Assembly: GCF_000156235.1 (NCBI RefSeq) | Contig: NZ_DS996811.1 | Location: 355,317-419,316 of the forward strand | Source of the DNA: Pseudovibrio sp000156235 | GTDB taxonomy: Bacteria > Pseudomonadota > Alphaproteobacteria > Rhizobiales > Stappiaceae | Direction of reading: 5' to 3' | Length of the DNA stretch: 64,000 nt | Shown here: positions 35,177 through 43,634 of the stretch, in pieces | Layout of the letters: each line of letters begins with the position of its first letter | Position numbering within the stretch: position 1 is the first letter of the stretch | The notes under the pieces: model-generated | The model's database searches: none | What the model saw: the letters and a program-made list of their open reading frames with translations, nothing else | What the model was told of the DNA's origin: nothing | Translations under genes and position numbers: made by a program

Positions 35177-35437
35177 CTCATATGTTTGTCAATACAAAAA
35201 ATATGAGACTGGCACTCATTTTATGGTGAAAATATATCACAAAGGTGCCGTTAAGGTCATATATTTACCTTAAAAGTGACCGCACAACGGCAAATCAGGG
35301 CGATCAAACTCGATAATAGTGTCAGGCGAGAAGCACAAATCCGTAAATCTAGAAATGAGAAAACCTGCATTTGTGCGCACTTAATGGTTTAACCAAATTT
35401 GACGATTGAACCTCTGATTGCTTACTCTAAGTAAATA

Positions 35438-35463
35438 CCCCGACCTACTTTCGTAGATCGGGG
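35438..35463. terminator. Terminator hairpin at the end of TRAP system 3
   Basis: 11-bp arms CCCCGACCTAC / GTAGATCGGGG with one mismatch and a TTTC loop, 36 bp beyond the dctM stop (minus strand). The flanks are A/T-rich but without a long T run. Confidence 0.6.
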
Positions 35464-35498
35464 CATCATTCAATCAGCACTTAGGGAAGGGGCGTCAG

Positions 35499-36812
35499 CT
35501 AGCCCCCAGGCCTGCTACGGATGTTCTCCGGCAGCCATGTGGCAACCTCTGGGAACGCGATAAGCACGAAGACCATCAGAACCATGATCAGGAACATCGG
35601 GAACGCAGCACGCGCGATGAAGCCCATCTGGTAGTTGGTCATGCCCTGCAGCACGAACAGGTTAAAGCCGATTGGCGGCGTGATCTGCGCCATCTCAACC
35701 ACCACCACGATGAAGATACCAAACCAGATCAGGTCAATGCCTGCCTGACGGATCATTGGCTCCACCACAGCCATGGTCAGCACCACAGAAGAGATGCCAT
35801 CAAGGAACATGCCGAGGATGATGTAGAACACCAGCAGCACCATGAGCAGCTCAAAGCGGGACAGCTCCAGCGTTGCAATCATGTCCGCCAGTCCACGTGG
35901 CAGGCCGGTAAAGCCCATGGAAAGGGAGAGGAACGCTGCACCGGCAAGGATCAGTGCGATCATTGCGGAAGTGTAGGTTGCACCCATAAGGCTTTCGGTG
36001 AAGCTCTTCCAGTTCAGTGACCCTTGCGAGGCCGCCAGAATGAGACTGCCGATCACACCAAAGGCCGCTGCTTCCGTCGCAGTGGCAAAGCCCAGATACA
36101 TGGAGCCAATCACCACCAGAATGAGTAGGATCACCGGCAGCAGGAAGCGGGTGTTTGCCAGCTTCTCAGAAAAGCTCATGCGCGGCTCTTCGGTCGGATT
36201 CCACTTGGAGGACACACGAGAGGTGATCGCCACATACGCCATGAACATGCCAGCCAGCACGATACCCGGCACAATGCCTGCAAAGAACAGCTTGGAGATA
36301 CTCTCGTTGATGGTCACACCGTACACGATGAGCGTCAGGGACGGCGGGATCATCAGACCCAGCGTTGCCGCACCCGCGAGCGTGCCGATGATCATCTTTT
36401 CCGGATACTCACGCTTGCGCAGTTCCGGAATGGACATCTTGCCAACGGTTGTCAGCGTTGCAGCTGAAGACCCGGAGACCGCCGCAAACACGGTACAGCC
36501 CACGATGTTGGTGTGTACCAGACCGCCCGGCAGGCGAGCCATCCATGGGGCAAGGCCGCGGAACATGTCTTCCGAAAGACGCGTTCGGTAAAGGATCTCG
36601 CCCATCCAGATGAACAGCGGCAGAGCCGTCAGAGTCCATGAGGAGGAGGAGGACCAGATGGTCGTCAACATCACGTCGCCAACAGGGCGGGTTGTGAACA
36701 GTTCCATACCGACCCATGCCACACCCATCAGCGCCAAACCGACCCAGACGCCGGTGCCAAGCAGGGTGAACATGACAAACAGGAACAGGATGATGATACT
36801 AATATTTTCCAT
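35499..36812 (-). CDS. TRAP transporter large permease (DctM), system 3
   Basis: A 437-residue polytopic protein with about 12 helices. MGEILYRTRLSEDMFRGLAPWM, GTLAGAATLGLMIPPSLTLI, ATATEAAAFGVIGSL and AQITPPIGFNLFVLQ are DctM signatures. It is the last gene of the ThDP/enolase/DadA/TRAP minus-strand run, 5 bp after dctQ. The conserved TPTEAAG motif is here ATATEAAAFG. Confidence 0.92.
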   Translation of the reverse strand: MENISIIILFLFVMFTLLGTGVWVGLALMGVAWVGMELFTTRPVGDVMLTTIWSSSSSWTLTALPLFIWMGEILYRTRLSEDMFRGLAPWMARLPGGLVHTNIVGCTVFAAVSGSSAATLTTVGKMSIPELRKREYPEKMIIGTLAGAATLGLMIPPSLTLIVYGVTINESISKLFFAGIVPGIVLAGMFMAYVAITSRVSSKWNPTEEPRMSFSEKLANTRFLLPVILLILVVIGSMYLGFATATEAAAFGVIGSLILAASQGSLNWKSFTESLMGATYTSAMIALILAGAAFLSLSMGFTGLPRGLADMIATLELSRFELLMVLLVFYIILGMFLDGISSVVLTMAVVEPMIRQAGIDLIWFGIFIVVVVEMAQITPPIGFNLFVLQGMTNYQMGFIARAAFPMFLIMVLMVFVLIAFPEVATWLPENIRSRPGG

Positions 36813-36817
36813 TGCTC

Positions 36818-37351
36818 TTATTCTCCCGCAACTGCTTCTTCAAGTTCCGGCGCAACACGGTGCTTGCCAGTGAAAATGAGTTGAAGCAGATGATCTGTAA
36901 GAGCAATCGCCAGGATCGCGGCACCGATGAGCATGAAGCTCTGCGGCATCCATAATGGTGTTCTGTCCTGACCCTGAGAAATGTCGTTAAACTTCCACGA
37001 CCAGTAAACAAACCGCTGTGCGTAGTACACGAAGTACCACATGGTGGCTGTGCCGATGGCAAAGCACCAGATTTCCAGCAGGCGCTGTGCGGTCTTGCCC
37101 AGCATCTGGTGTAGAATGGAAACTCGAATGTGAATGCCCTTGTTCAAGGCATTTGCGAACGCCATAAAGCTGGCCGCAGCCATTGCATAGCCGGCATATT
37201 CTGCAGCACCGGGAAAGACTTCTCCGGTCCAGCGAGCCAGCATTTGCATAACGATGAGCCCAAGAATGGCGATCAGACAGAGCGCTGAGAGAACTCCGGC
37301 CGTCTTGTAGATCCCATCAAGGCCCAAGCGCAGTGCGCGTGTAAGCTTCAT
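36818..37351 (-). CDS. TRAP transporter small permease (DctQ), system 3
   Basis: A 177-residue, four-helix DctQ protein. MQMLARWTGEVFPGAAEYAGYAMAA is the conserved segment after helix 1, and GIHIRVSIL the loop before helix 3. It follows dctP after a terminator-like hairpin and precedes dctM by 5 bp. A longer C-terminal tail than usual (FTGKHRVAPELEEAVAGE) is acidic. Confidence 0.9.
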   Translation of the reverse strand: MKLTRALRLGLDGIYKTAGVLSALCLIAILGLIVMQMLARWTGEVFPGAAEYAGYAMAAASFMAFANALNKGIHIRVSILHQMLGKTAQRLLEIWCFAIGTATMWYFVYYAQRFVYWSWKFNDISQGQDRTPLWMPQSFMLIGAAILAIALTDHLLQLIFTGKHRVAPELEEAVAGE

Positions 37352-37377
37352 TGTTCTCCCCCTCCAGAAAAAGAAAA

Positions 37378-37404
37378 GCCGGGGCCGCGCACGGCGGCTC
37401 CGGC
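37378..37404 (-). terminator. Intra-operon terminator/attenuator between dctP and dctQ (system 3)
   Basis: On the minus strand: 11-bp arms GCCGGAGCCGC / GCGGCCCCGGC with one mismatch, a 5-base loop, then TTTTCTTTTT. A textbook intrinsic terminator lies directly after the dctP stop and 27 bp before the dctQ start, so dctQM must be reached by read-through or a second promoter. Confidence 0.8.
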
Positions 37405-37415
37405 CAAAGAACGAA

Positions 37416-38396
37416 TTACTTCATTGCTTTGAATGCATCGACAACGGCCTTGCCATCGTCGCCAGCTGCTTCCAGCCACTCAGCGGTCATGGTTGCGCCG
37501 ATTTCCTGAAGGTCAGCCTTCATCTGATCGCTACCTTTTTCAACCTTCATGCCGCCTTCACGCAGGCCATCAAGGGTGAAGTTTGTGTAGTCGATGGAAC
37601 GCTTCAGACCATCAGCTTCTGCAGTTGCCGCACATGCCTGAATGATGCCTTTATTCTTTTCAGAAACACCAGCCCAGACATCAGAGTTTACGAGCATGTA
37701 GTTGCGTGGCAGCCATGCATCCACTTCGTAGAAGTAGTTGAGGCTTTCCCAAACTTTACGGTCGTAACCAGTTGCGCCGGAGGAGACCATGGAGTCAGCA
37801 ACACCGGTTGCGAACGCCTGAGAAATCTCAGCAGCTTCAATGGAAACTGGCAGCATGCCTGTCAGCTCAGCAAGACGCGCAGTTGCGGTGTTGTAAGAGC
37901 GGAACTTGATGCCTTCCATGTCAGCAACAGAGTTGACTGCGTTTTTGAAGTACAGACCCTGTGGTGGCCATGGCACGGAATACAGCAGGGTCAGGTTCTG
38001 TTCGCCAAGAACCTTCTCAAGTGCTGGCTTTGCTGCAGTCCAGAGCTTGGCCGCATCATCAAAGGATGTTGCAAGGAATGGAACGGAATCCACGCCGAAC
38101 AGGGCATTTTCGTTCTGGTGACCGGAAAGCAGACGCTCACCGATTGGTACCTGCCCGGTCTGAATTGCACGCTTGATGTCGCCGCCCTTGAACAGGGAGC
38201 CGCCCGGGTGAGTGGTTACTTCGATTTCACCGCCGGTACCGGACGTAATACAAGCTGCAAATTCTGCACCCGTTACAGAGTGGAAGTTGGACCCTGAGTA
38301 TGCCATCGGCAGATCCCACTTCTCAGCAGAAGCGGCTGTTGCCCCCAACGCCATAGCGGAAACACTCAAGGTAACCAGTAGACTAGACTTCTTCAT
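37416..38396 (-). CDS. TRAP transporter solute-binding protein (DctP family), system 3
   Basis: A 326-residue periplasmic receptor with a Sec signal peptide (residues 1-24, cleavage ASA-EK) and a strong GGAGGAGAG ribosome site. The ligand arginine is in EGIKFRSYN; GVADSMVSSGATG follows. Three Cys residues (FAACITSG, IQACAA) are unusual for the family. The neighbouring DadA-type oxidase, racemases and ThDP enzyme point to an amino-acid-derived or 2-oxo acid ligand. Confidence 0.9.
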   Translation of the reverse strand: MKKSSLLVTLSVSAMALGATAASAEKWDLPMAYSGSNFHSVTGAEFAACITSGTGGEIEVTTHPGGSLFKGGDIKRAIQTGQVPIGERLLSGHQNENALFGVDSVPFLATSFDDAAKLWTAAKPALEKVLGEQNLTLLYSVPWPPQGLYFKNAVNSVADMEGIKFRSYNTATARLAELTGMLPVSIEAAEISQAFATGVADSMVSSGATGYDRKVWESLNYFYEVDAWLPRNYMLVNSDVWAGVSEKNKGIIQACAATAEADGLKRSIDYTNFTLDGLREGGMKVEKGSDQMKADLQEIGATMTAEWLEAAGDDGKAVVDAFKAMK

Positions 38397-38429
38397 ATGT
38401 ACTCTCCTCCAAGAAAATTAGTGATGCCC

Positions 38430-39653
38430 TCAGTTAAATCTCTGCGGATCGTAAGGGCTTATATCGTTATTGGGGCGCTTTCCGCTGATCAGATCAGAGA
38501 CCAGCCGCCCGGTTTTTGGACCGCCCGTCAGGCCGATGTGGTGGTGTCCGAACGCTGCATAAACACCGCTCTTGCCCACTTCACCGATGAGGGGGAGACT
38601 GTCCGATGGCGCAGGGCGGAAGCCCAGCCATTCCTCTTCGCTTGAGGCTTCCAGATGTGGGAAGCTCTCGCGAACCTTTTTCCGTAGCAGGGCCAGAGGT
38701 GCTTTGGAGGCACCGGCTTCCAACCCGCCAAACTCAACAACACCGGCACAGCGCAAACCTTGTGCCATTGGCGTTGCCACGAACTTGCCGGAGGCCACCA
38801 TGATTGGTTGGTTCGGCTGTTCGCTCGGGTTCTTAAATAGGATGTGGTAACCGCGCTCAGCTTCCAGCGGCACGTTGATGCCAAGCTTCTTCATCAAAGG
38901 CTTGGACCAGACGCCGGTTGCCAGTACCGCACGATCACATTCAAAACGTCCTTTGTCGGTCATGACGGCTGAAATTGAACCGCCCGACAACTCAAAGTCC
39001 TTCACCTCGGCTTGCACAAACGTGCCGCCCATTTCGGTGAAGACTTTCACCAGATCCTGCACATAAGCGCCCGGGTCCTGAATGAACCCGTGATCGCGCA
39101 TCAAAGCCAGCAGCTTGATGTTTTTGCTCAGGATTGGTTCCATCTCGTGAACTGCGTCACCTTCAATCAGTTCCGGCACAAAGCCGGCATTGCGGCGCAG
39201 TTCCCAGGTGTACGCATCTGCTTCAAATGCGGCTCTGTCGTTGTAGGCAAAGCTGTAGGTGCTTTCCTGAAGCCACTTTTCAGCACTGGTTCCGTCCACC
39301 AATGCATGGTGCTGATCTACACTGTCGCCCACAATCGGGGTCAGGCCCTGCGCAATGCGGCGGGTTTCCTTATCCGTTGCATGTGACAGATAGCGTGTCA
39401 GCCAACCCGCCAGCTTCGGCAGATAACTCCAGCGCAAAAACAGCGGGAAGTTCGGATCCAGCAGCAGCTTTGGGCCTTTCAGGATAAGACCCGGTGCTGT
39501 GACAGGTGCCACGGAGCAGCTTGCCAGAACGCAGGCATTGCCGAAGGATGCCCCCATGCCAGGTTCGCCCTTGTCGATGAGGGTCACATCATGACCCTCA
39601 CGCTTCAACCATAAAGCTGCTGAAACACCTACAATTCCTGCGCCGATGACAAC
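38430..39653 (-). CDS. D-amino-acid dehydrogenase/oxidase family flavoprotein (DadA-like; start in gap)
   Basis: About 408 visible residues. Reading up to the gap edge, the N-terminus is VVIGAGIVGVSAALWLKREG, the FAD Rossmann site, so the start codon is only a few residues further, inside the gap. Other DAO-family features are GMGASFGNAC, ATGVWSKPLMKKLGINVPLEAERGYH and FGHHHIGLTGGPKTGRLVSDLISGKRP. It oxidises D-amino acids (or secondary/imino acids) to 2-oxo acids with membrane electron transfer. It lies 33 bp before dctP of TRAP system 3 and behind an enolase-superfamily gene. An internal ATG at 39608 gives a truncated, unlikely start. Confidence 0.87.
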   Translation of the reverse strand, partial: VVIGAGIVGVSAALWLKREGHDVTLIDKGEPGMGASFGNACVLASCSVAPVTAPGLILKGPKLLLDPNFPLFLRWSYLPKLAGWLTRYLSHATDKETRRIAQGLTPIVGDSVDQHHALVDGTSAEKWLQESTYSFAYNDRAAFEADAYTWELRRNAGFVPELIEGDAVHEMEPILSKNIKLLALMRDHGFIQDPGAYVQDLVKVFTEMGGTFVQAEVKDFELSGGSISAVMTDKGRFECDRAVLATGVWSKPLMKKLGINVPLEAERGYHILFKNPSEQPNQPIMVASGKFVATPMAQGLRCAGVVEFGGLEAGASKAPLALLRKKVRESFPHLEASSEEEWLGFRPAPSDSLPLIGEVGKSGVYAAFGHHHIGLTGGPKTGRLVSDLISGKRPNNDISPYDPQRFN

Positions 39654-40161
39654 NNNNNNNNNNNNNNNNNNNNNNNNNNNNNNNNNNNNNNNNNNNNNNN
39701 NNNNNNNNNNNNNNNNNNNNNNNNNNNNNNNNNNNNNNNNNNNNNNNNNNNNNNNNNNNNNNNNNNNNNNNNNNNNNNNNNNNNNNNNNNNNNNNNNNNN
39801 NNNNNNNNNNNNNNNNNNNNNNNNNNNNNNNNNNNNNNNNNNNNNNNNNNNNNNNNNNNNNNNNNNNNNNNNNNNNNNNNNNNNNNNNNNNNNNNNNNNN
39901 NNNNNNNNNNNNNNNNNNNNNNNNNNNNNNNNNNNNNNNNNNNNNNNNNNNNNNNNNNNNNNNNNNNNNNNNNNNNNNNNNNNNNNNNNNNNNNNNNNNN
40001 NNNNNNNNNNNNNNNNNNNNNNNNNNNNNNNNNNNNNNNNNNNNNNNNNNNNNNNNNNNNNNNNNNNNNNNNNNNNNNNNNNNNNNNNNNNNNNNNNNNN
40101 NNNNNNNNNNNNNNNNNNNNNNNNNNNNNNNNNNNNNNNNNNNNNNNNNNNNNNNNNNNNN
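39654..40161. other. Assembly gap (508 N)
   Basis: Unknown bases separating the DadA-like gene from the enolase-superfamily gene. Expected content from the family lengths is about 120 C-terminal residues of the enolase-superfamily protein and the first residues of the DadA-like protein. That accounts for most of 508 bases, so no further gene is needed. Confidence 0.93.
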
Positions 40162-40903
40162 TTTCGTCCGCCAGAAGCGGCACATCGATGGAATTTCGGA
40201 TAGTTGCCATAAGTTCCCGAAGGTTATGAGCAACGGGCTGTTCGATAAAATCTGGTTGAAAAGTCGCGATGTCACGAACGCACGCTAGGGCAGAATCGTG
40301 GTGCAGGCCCTGATTGTAATCCACGCGAATGGAAAACTCAGGATAGTTCATGCGTAGGTGCTCCATACGCATCATATCAAACTCATGTCCCTTGAAGCCG
40401 GTTTTGAGTTTGATGATGCGCACGCCATCCTCTTTCAAACGCTCCATCAATGCCAGATCACGATCGAAATCAGGATCAGCAATAGAGCAGGAAAGCGGAA
40501 TGGTATCACGGCATTTACCGCCCAGAAGCGCCCAGACCGGCAACCCGGAGATTCGCCCCTGAAGATCCAGCAGTGCAGATTCCAGCGCAGCTTTTGCTTC
40601 CGTGCAATGTGCCACCGCTTTTTGAGCGTCTTTCATGATCGTGGCACGCTCACCAATGGTGCGGCCTACAACGAGCGGACGGATATAACGATCCAGCGCC
40701 GCAAAGCTTGCCTCAGCAGAGCCGGTGAACACGGACCAGGGCGACGCTTCCCCCCAGCCGGTTTCACCTCCCTCCGCCGTTAAGCGGAGGATGATGATGT
40801 CTACGGCATGCTCAACTGAGCCGATGCCATGGTCGCGGCGGGCATTAACGGGCAACTGTACATGCCAAACATCCATACCGGTGATCTTTTGTTCTGCATT
40901 CAT
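40162..40903 (-). CDS. Enolase-superfamily (mandelate racemase/muconate lactonizing) enzyme, 3' end in gap
   Basis: The first 247 residues are visible. A capping domain (VWHVQLPVNARRDHG, LTAEGGETGWGEASPW) precedes the start of the barrel. Catalytic KxK at Lys165/Lys167 (IIKLKTG), metal ligands Asp195 (VDYNQG), Glu221 (FIEQP) and Glu247 (LADE) are all intact. This pattern fits MLE-subgroup racemases/epimerases (N-acylamino acid racemase, hydroxyproline betaine epimerase, dipeptide epimerase) or related dehydratases. In the operon it follows the ThDP gene by 5 bp and precedes the DadA-like gene, suggesting epimerisation to the D-form before oxidation. Confidence 0.85.
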
Positions 40904-40908
40904 GGCTC

Positions 40909-42600
40909 TTATCCCATCCAGCGGCGTACAGGTGCATTTGCTTCTTCAAGAGGCTGGGTCACAACATCAATCAGTGTTGGACCATCATGTTCAATCGCCT
41001 CTTTGAGCACGCGTTCCAGATCATCCGGATTTTCAACGCGCCAGCTCTTCACGCCATAGGCAGCAGCCACAGCGGCCTGATCGGTGCGGTTGAAGTCTAC
41101 GTTGTAGTAGCGTGCATCTGTGTCCGCATACTGGCTGGCTTTGATCCAGCCGTAGTTGGAGTTGGAGAACACGATGTAAGTGATTGGTGCGCGAGAGCGG
41201 CACACGGTTTCCAGCTCACCACAGGTGAAACCGAAGGAGCCATCACCCATCATGGCAACCACTTTGCTGGATGGACGGCCATACCATGCACCCAGCGCGG
41301 CAGAGAGCGAGTAACCCAATGCACCGTGCGCACGGTTGGTGATGAAGTGACGACCAGACTGCGGCAGCTGATAATACGCAGAGAAGTAAGGGCAGGAGGT
41401 GCCAGGGTCAGAGATGACGGTTGCGTCAACCGGCAGCACCTTCATCATGGCATCAATCACACGTTCCGGACGGATCGGCGCTTCACCGCTCTGTGCCAGT
41501 TTATTGAAGATCTCGAACTTACGTTTCTTGATGTCCGCAACAGCAGCAGCACCGCCAAAGGTGTCTGCACCCTGATCACGTCTATCAAGAACAGCGTTGA
41601 CCTGCTCAAGAGATAGTTTCAGATCACCAACAACACCCACTTCCACTTCGTAGTTCGCACCGATCACCATCGGGTCGTTGTCGAAATGAACCACACGGGT
41701 CTTGGCGGATGGGGCTTCCCAGCGGGAGGTGGTGGTGGAACCGGCACGGGCACCCATGAACACCACGAGATCCGCATCTGCCATGGCTTCCCATGTCTCA
41801 TCCGTGCCGCCATTAGAGCCAACAACGCCCACACAGTTCGGATGCGTTTCAGCCAGCGAGCCTTGACCGGAGATGGACGTTGCGACCGGAATATCGAGGC
41901 GTGTTGCCAGACGATCCAGCTCTTCCATCGCGCCTGCAATCACAACGCCGCCGCCACAAACAATCAGCGGCTTCTTTGCAGAAAGGATCGCATCAACAGC
42001 CGCTTCTGCAGCACCCGGAGCCGGGGCCTGACGGTAAGCTGGATAAGAGGTGAGCTGCTGATCGGCCCAGATGTCGGAGGGATCAACGGCATCATACTGA
42101 ATGTCGTAGGGCAGGCCGAGGTGTGCCGCACCGGAGCGACCGGTTGTCATGGCGCGGAAGGCTTTGCGAACCATACGTGGAATGTGATCTGCACACTTGA
42201 TTACGGTATTCCACTTGGTCAGCGGACGCATCAGCGCTTCCTGATCCACTTCCGTCAGCGGGTACTTGCCGTAGGACCCGACGGAGATATCCGTCGTAAT
42301 GCCAAGCACAGCATAGGAGCTTTCAGAAGCTTCAATCAGACCCGGCAGAATGTAAGTGGCGCCACCACCGGATGGCCCCTCACACACACCCGGACGACCA
42401 GTCACTCGTGAATACGCATCCGCCATGTAAGTGGCGCAGCGCTCATCACGGGTCAAAACGTGGGTCATCTTGTGATCAAGCTTATACATCGCGTCATAGA
42501 ACGGCAGTGTTGTATCGCCGCAAAGACCGAAAATGTGCTGAACGCCCTGAGCCTCCAGCATTTTTACCATGGCTTCGGCACCATTCATCTTATTCGTCAC
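40909..42600 (-). CDS. Thiamine-diphosphate-dependent enzyme (acetolactate-synthase/decarboxylase-like)
   Basis: A 563-residue three-domain ThDP enzyme. The PYR-domain catalytic Glu53 is in TRDERCATYMADAYSR. A central Rossmann-like domain carries KPLIVCGGGVV. The PP domain shows MGDGSFGFTCGELETV, then YIVFSNSNYGW, the GDG-(x25-30)-N cofactor motif. It resembles acetolactate synthase large subunits and 2-oxo acid decarboxylases, but no regulatory small subunit is nearby, favouring a catabolic decarboxylase or carboligase. First gene of the minus-strand run, divergent from the GntR regulator. Confidence 0.9.
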   Translation of the reverse strand: MTNKMNGAEAMVKMLEAQGVQHIFGLCGDTTLPFYDAMYKLDHKMTHVLTRDERCATYMADAYSRVTGRPGVCEGPSGGGATYILPGLIEASESSYAVLGITTDISVGSYGKYPLTEVDQEALMRPLTKWNTVIKCADHIPRMVRKAFRAMTTGRSGAAHLGLPYDIQYDAVDPSDIWADQQLTSYPAYRQAPAPGAAEAAVDAILSAKKPLIVCGGGVVIAGAMEELDRLATRLDIPVATSISGQGSLAETHPNCVGVVGSNGGTDETWEAMADADLVVFMGARAGSTTTSRWEAPSAKTRVVHFDNDPMVIGANYEVEVGVVGDLKLSLEQVNAVLDRRDQGADTFGGAAAVADIKKRKFEIFNKLAQSGEAPIRPERVIDAMMKVLPVDATVISDPGTSCPYFSAYYQLPQSGRHFITNRAHGALGYSLSAALGAWYGRPSSKVVAMMGDGSFGFTCGELETVCRSRAPITYIVFSNSNYGWIKASQYADTDARYYNVDFNRTDQAAVAAAYGVKSWRVENPDDLERVLKEAIEHDGPTLIDVVTQPLEEANAPVRRWMG

Positions 42601-42683
42601 AGTGTCACCTATCAGACCCGTCCCACCCGTTAAGCAGGCAATTTACTAAACCCGAAGAATGCAGAATCGATTGCACTCAAAAT

Positions 42684-42691
42684 TGTATACA
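42684..42691. promoter_or_regulatory. Candidate GntR/FCD operator
   Basis: The palindrome TGTATACA within AATTGTATACAGC, 83 bp upstream of the ThDP start and in the divergent space before the GntR gene. FCD-type GntR proteins often bind TTGTATACAA-like sites, so control of both directions is plausible. A second TGTACA palindrome is at 42729-42734. Confidence 0.5.
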
Positions 42692-42806
42692 GCACCATAT
42701 TCAATATTGAGCGCAGGTCAAATGGAATGTACAGTTCACCTATGACGTGGTAAGTGCTGAGCCGATTTTTGGGGCCTGCAGCGGCAGGATTGAGAGCGAT
42801 TTTGGA

Positions 42807-43505
42807 ATGACAAAAGCTGATAGCAACGTGGACCGCATCTACGAAAAACTACGGAAAATGGCGGCGTATTTTGAACTTAAGCCGGATGCCCGTATCAACG
42901 AGAGCGCGTTATCCACAGAGTTGGGTGCAAGCCGGACACCACTGCGCGAGGCGTTGAATCGACTCGTGGCAGAAGGCTTCCTCACGTTCCAGAGTGGCCG
43001 CGGCTTTTTTTGCCGCCCCCTGAGCCCAAAGCTTATTCTTGACCTTTATGAAGCGCGTGTCGCCATTGAGACGGAGATTGTCCGCCTTGTTTGCCGCCGG
43101 GCCAGTGATGAAGAACTTCAGGATCTGATGGAGTTTTTGAAGTCCACGGAGCCGGACTACGACAGTTGCGAAGACCCCATGGAGCTTTTGAGCATGGACG
43201 AGGCGTATCACATGCGCATCGCTGCTCTGTCTCAAAGCAACGAGTTGGTCCGCATTCTGGAAAACCTGAATGACCGCGTGCGCTACATTCGTCTTGTCGA
43301 CCTGAAGTACCTGCGCGGCAAGACCCCTGTTTCCACGCAGGAGGAAGCCCAGCTTTCAGCCCACCGTGTGGTGCTGACCGCCCTGATCAACCGGGACGAA
43401 GACAAAGCGGTTTCCACCATGCGCCATCATATTGAACGCCGCCGCGACGAGGCCACCGAAGCCGTGCGCATCGCCTATTCGCAGCTCTACGTTCCAGCCG
43501 ATTAA
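42807..43505 (+). CDS. GntR-family transcriptional regulator (FCD domain)
   Basis: About 232 residues. An N-terminal winged helix-turn-helix (INESALSTELGASRTPLREALNRLVAEGFLTFQSGRGFFCRPL) is followed by an all-helical FCD effector domain. The domain's metal-binding pattern is visible as DEAYHMRI, with His in LSAHRVVL and RHHIERR near the end. ATG 42807 is preferred to an in-frame GTG at 42747, which would add 20 atypical residues. It is divergent from the ThDP gene and upstream of the racemase/reductase genes, so it is the likely local regulator responding to a carboxylate or amino acid intermediate. Confidence 0.88.
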   Translation: MTKADSNVDRIYEKLRKMAAYFELKPDARINESALSTELGASRTPLREALNRLVAEGFLTFQSGRGFFCRPLSPKLILDLYEARVAIETEIVRLVCRRASDEELQDLMEFLKSTEPDYDSCEDPMELLSMDEAYHMRIAALSQSNELVRILENLNDRVRYIRLVDLKYLRGKTPVSTQEEAQLSAHRVVLTALINRDEDKAVSTMRHHIERRRDEATEAVRIAYSQLYVPAD

Positions 43506-43551
43506 CGCGTACTCCCGAAGGCGCTTTTTGCTTTCGGGGGGAGGGTACGCG
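43506..43551 (+). terminator. Extended hairpin after the GntR gene
   Basis: Immediately after the stop codon: outer arms CGCGTAC (43506-43512) and GTACGCG (43545-43551), with inner arms CTCCCGAA / TTCGGG and a T-rich loop. The double-tiered stem suggests a terminator or stabilising structure. There is no T run after the stem, so a regulatory role in the following gene is also possible. Confidence 0.5.
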
Positions 43552-43563
43552 GAAAACCAAGAG

Positions 43564-43602
43564 CAAAGCAGCCTGGGGATCCCCAATACTCCGGCTGCTT
43601 TG
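43564..43602 (+). promoter_or_regulatory. Strong hairpin in the leader of the racemase-family gene
   Basis: A perfect 10-bp stem CAAAGCAGCC / GGCTGCTTTG encloses the self-complementary GGGGATCCCC at 43575-43584, and a further GATCCCCC follows at 43603. It ends about 13 bases before the AAGGAAGAGG ribosome site of the next gene. Alternative pairing between the GGGGATC and GATCCCC copies would be possible, as in an attenuator or a protein-binding leader. Confidence 0.5.
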
Positions 43603-43634
43603 ATCCCCCAAATTTAAGGAAGAGGTTTTGAATT

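Larger units (their letters stand above)
34473..35498. other. Long AT-rich non-coding region upstream of the type I secretion operon
   Basis: About 1 kb, much more A/T-rich than the genes on either side, with no credible coding frame. It contains a perfect CRP-type palindrome (35161-35176), a 6-bp hairpin ATGCTC/GAGCAT at 34746-34762, AACGTTT repeats near 34778-34797, and the terminator of the next operon (35438-35463). The promoter of the secretion operon must be in the left half. Length and composition suggest multi-factor control or nucleoid-protein silencing. Confidence 0.5.
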
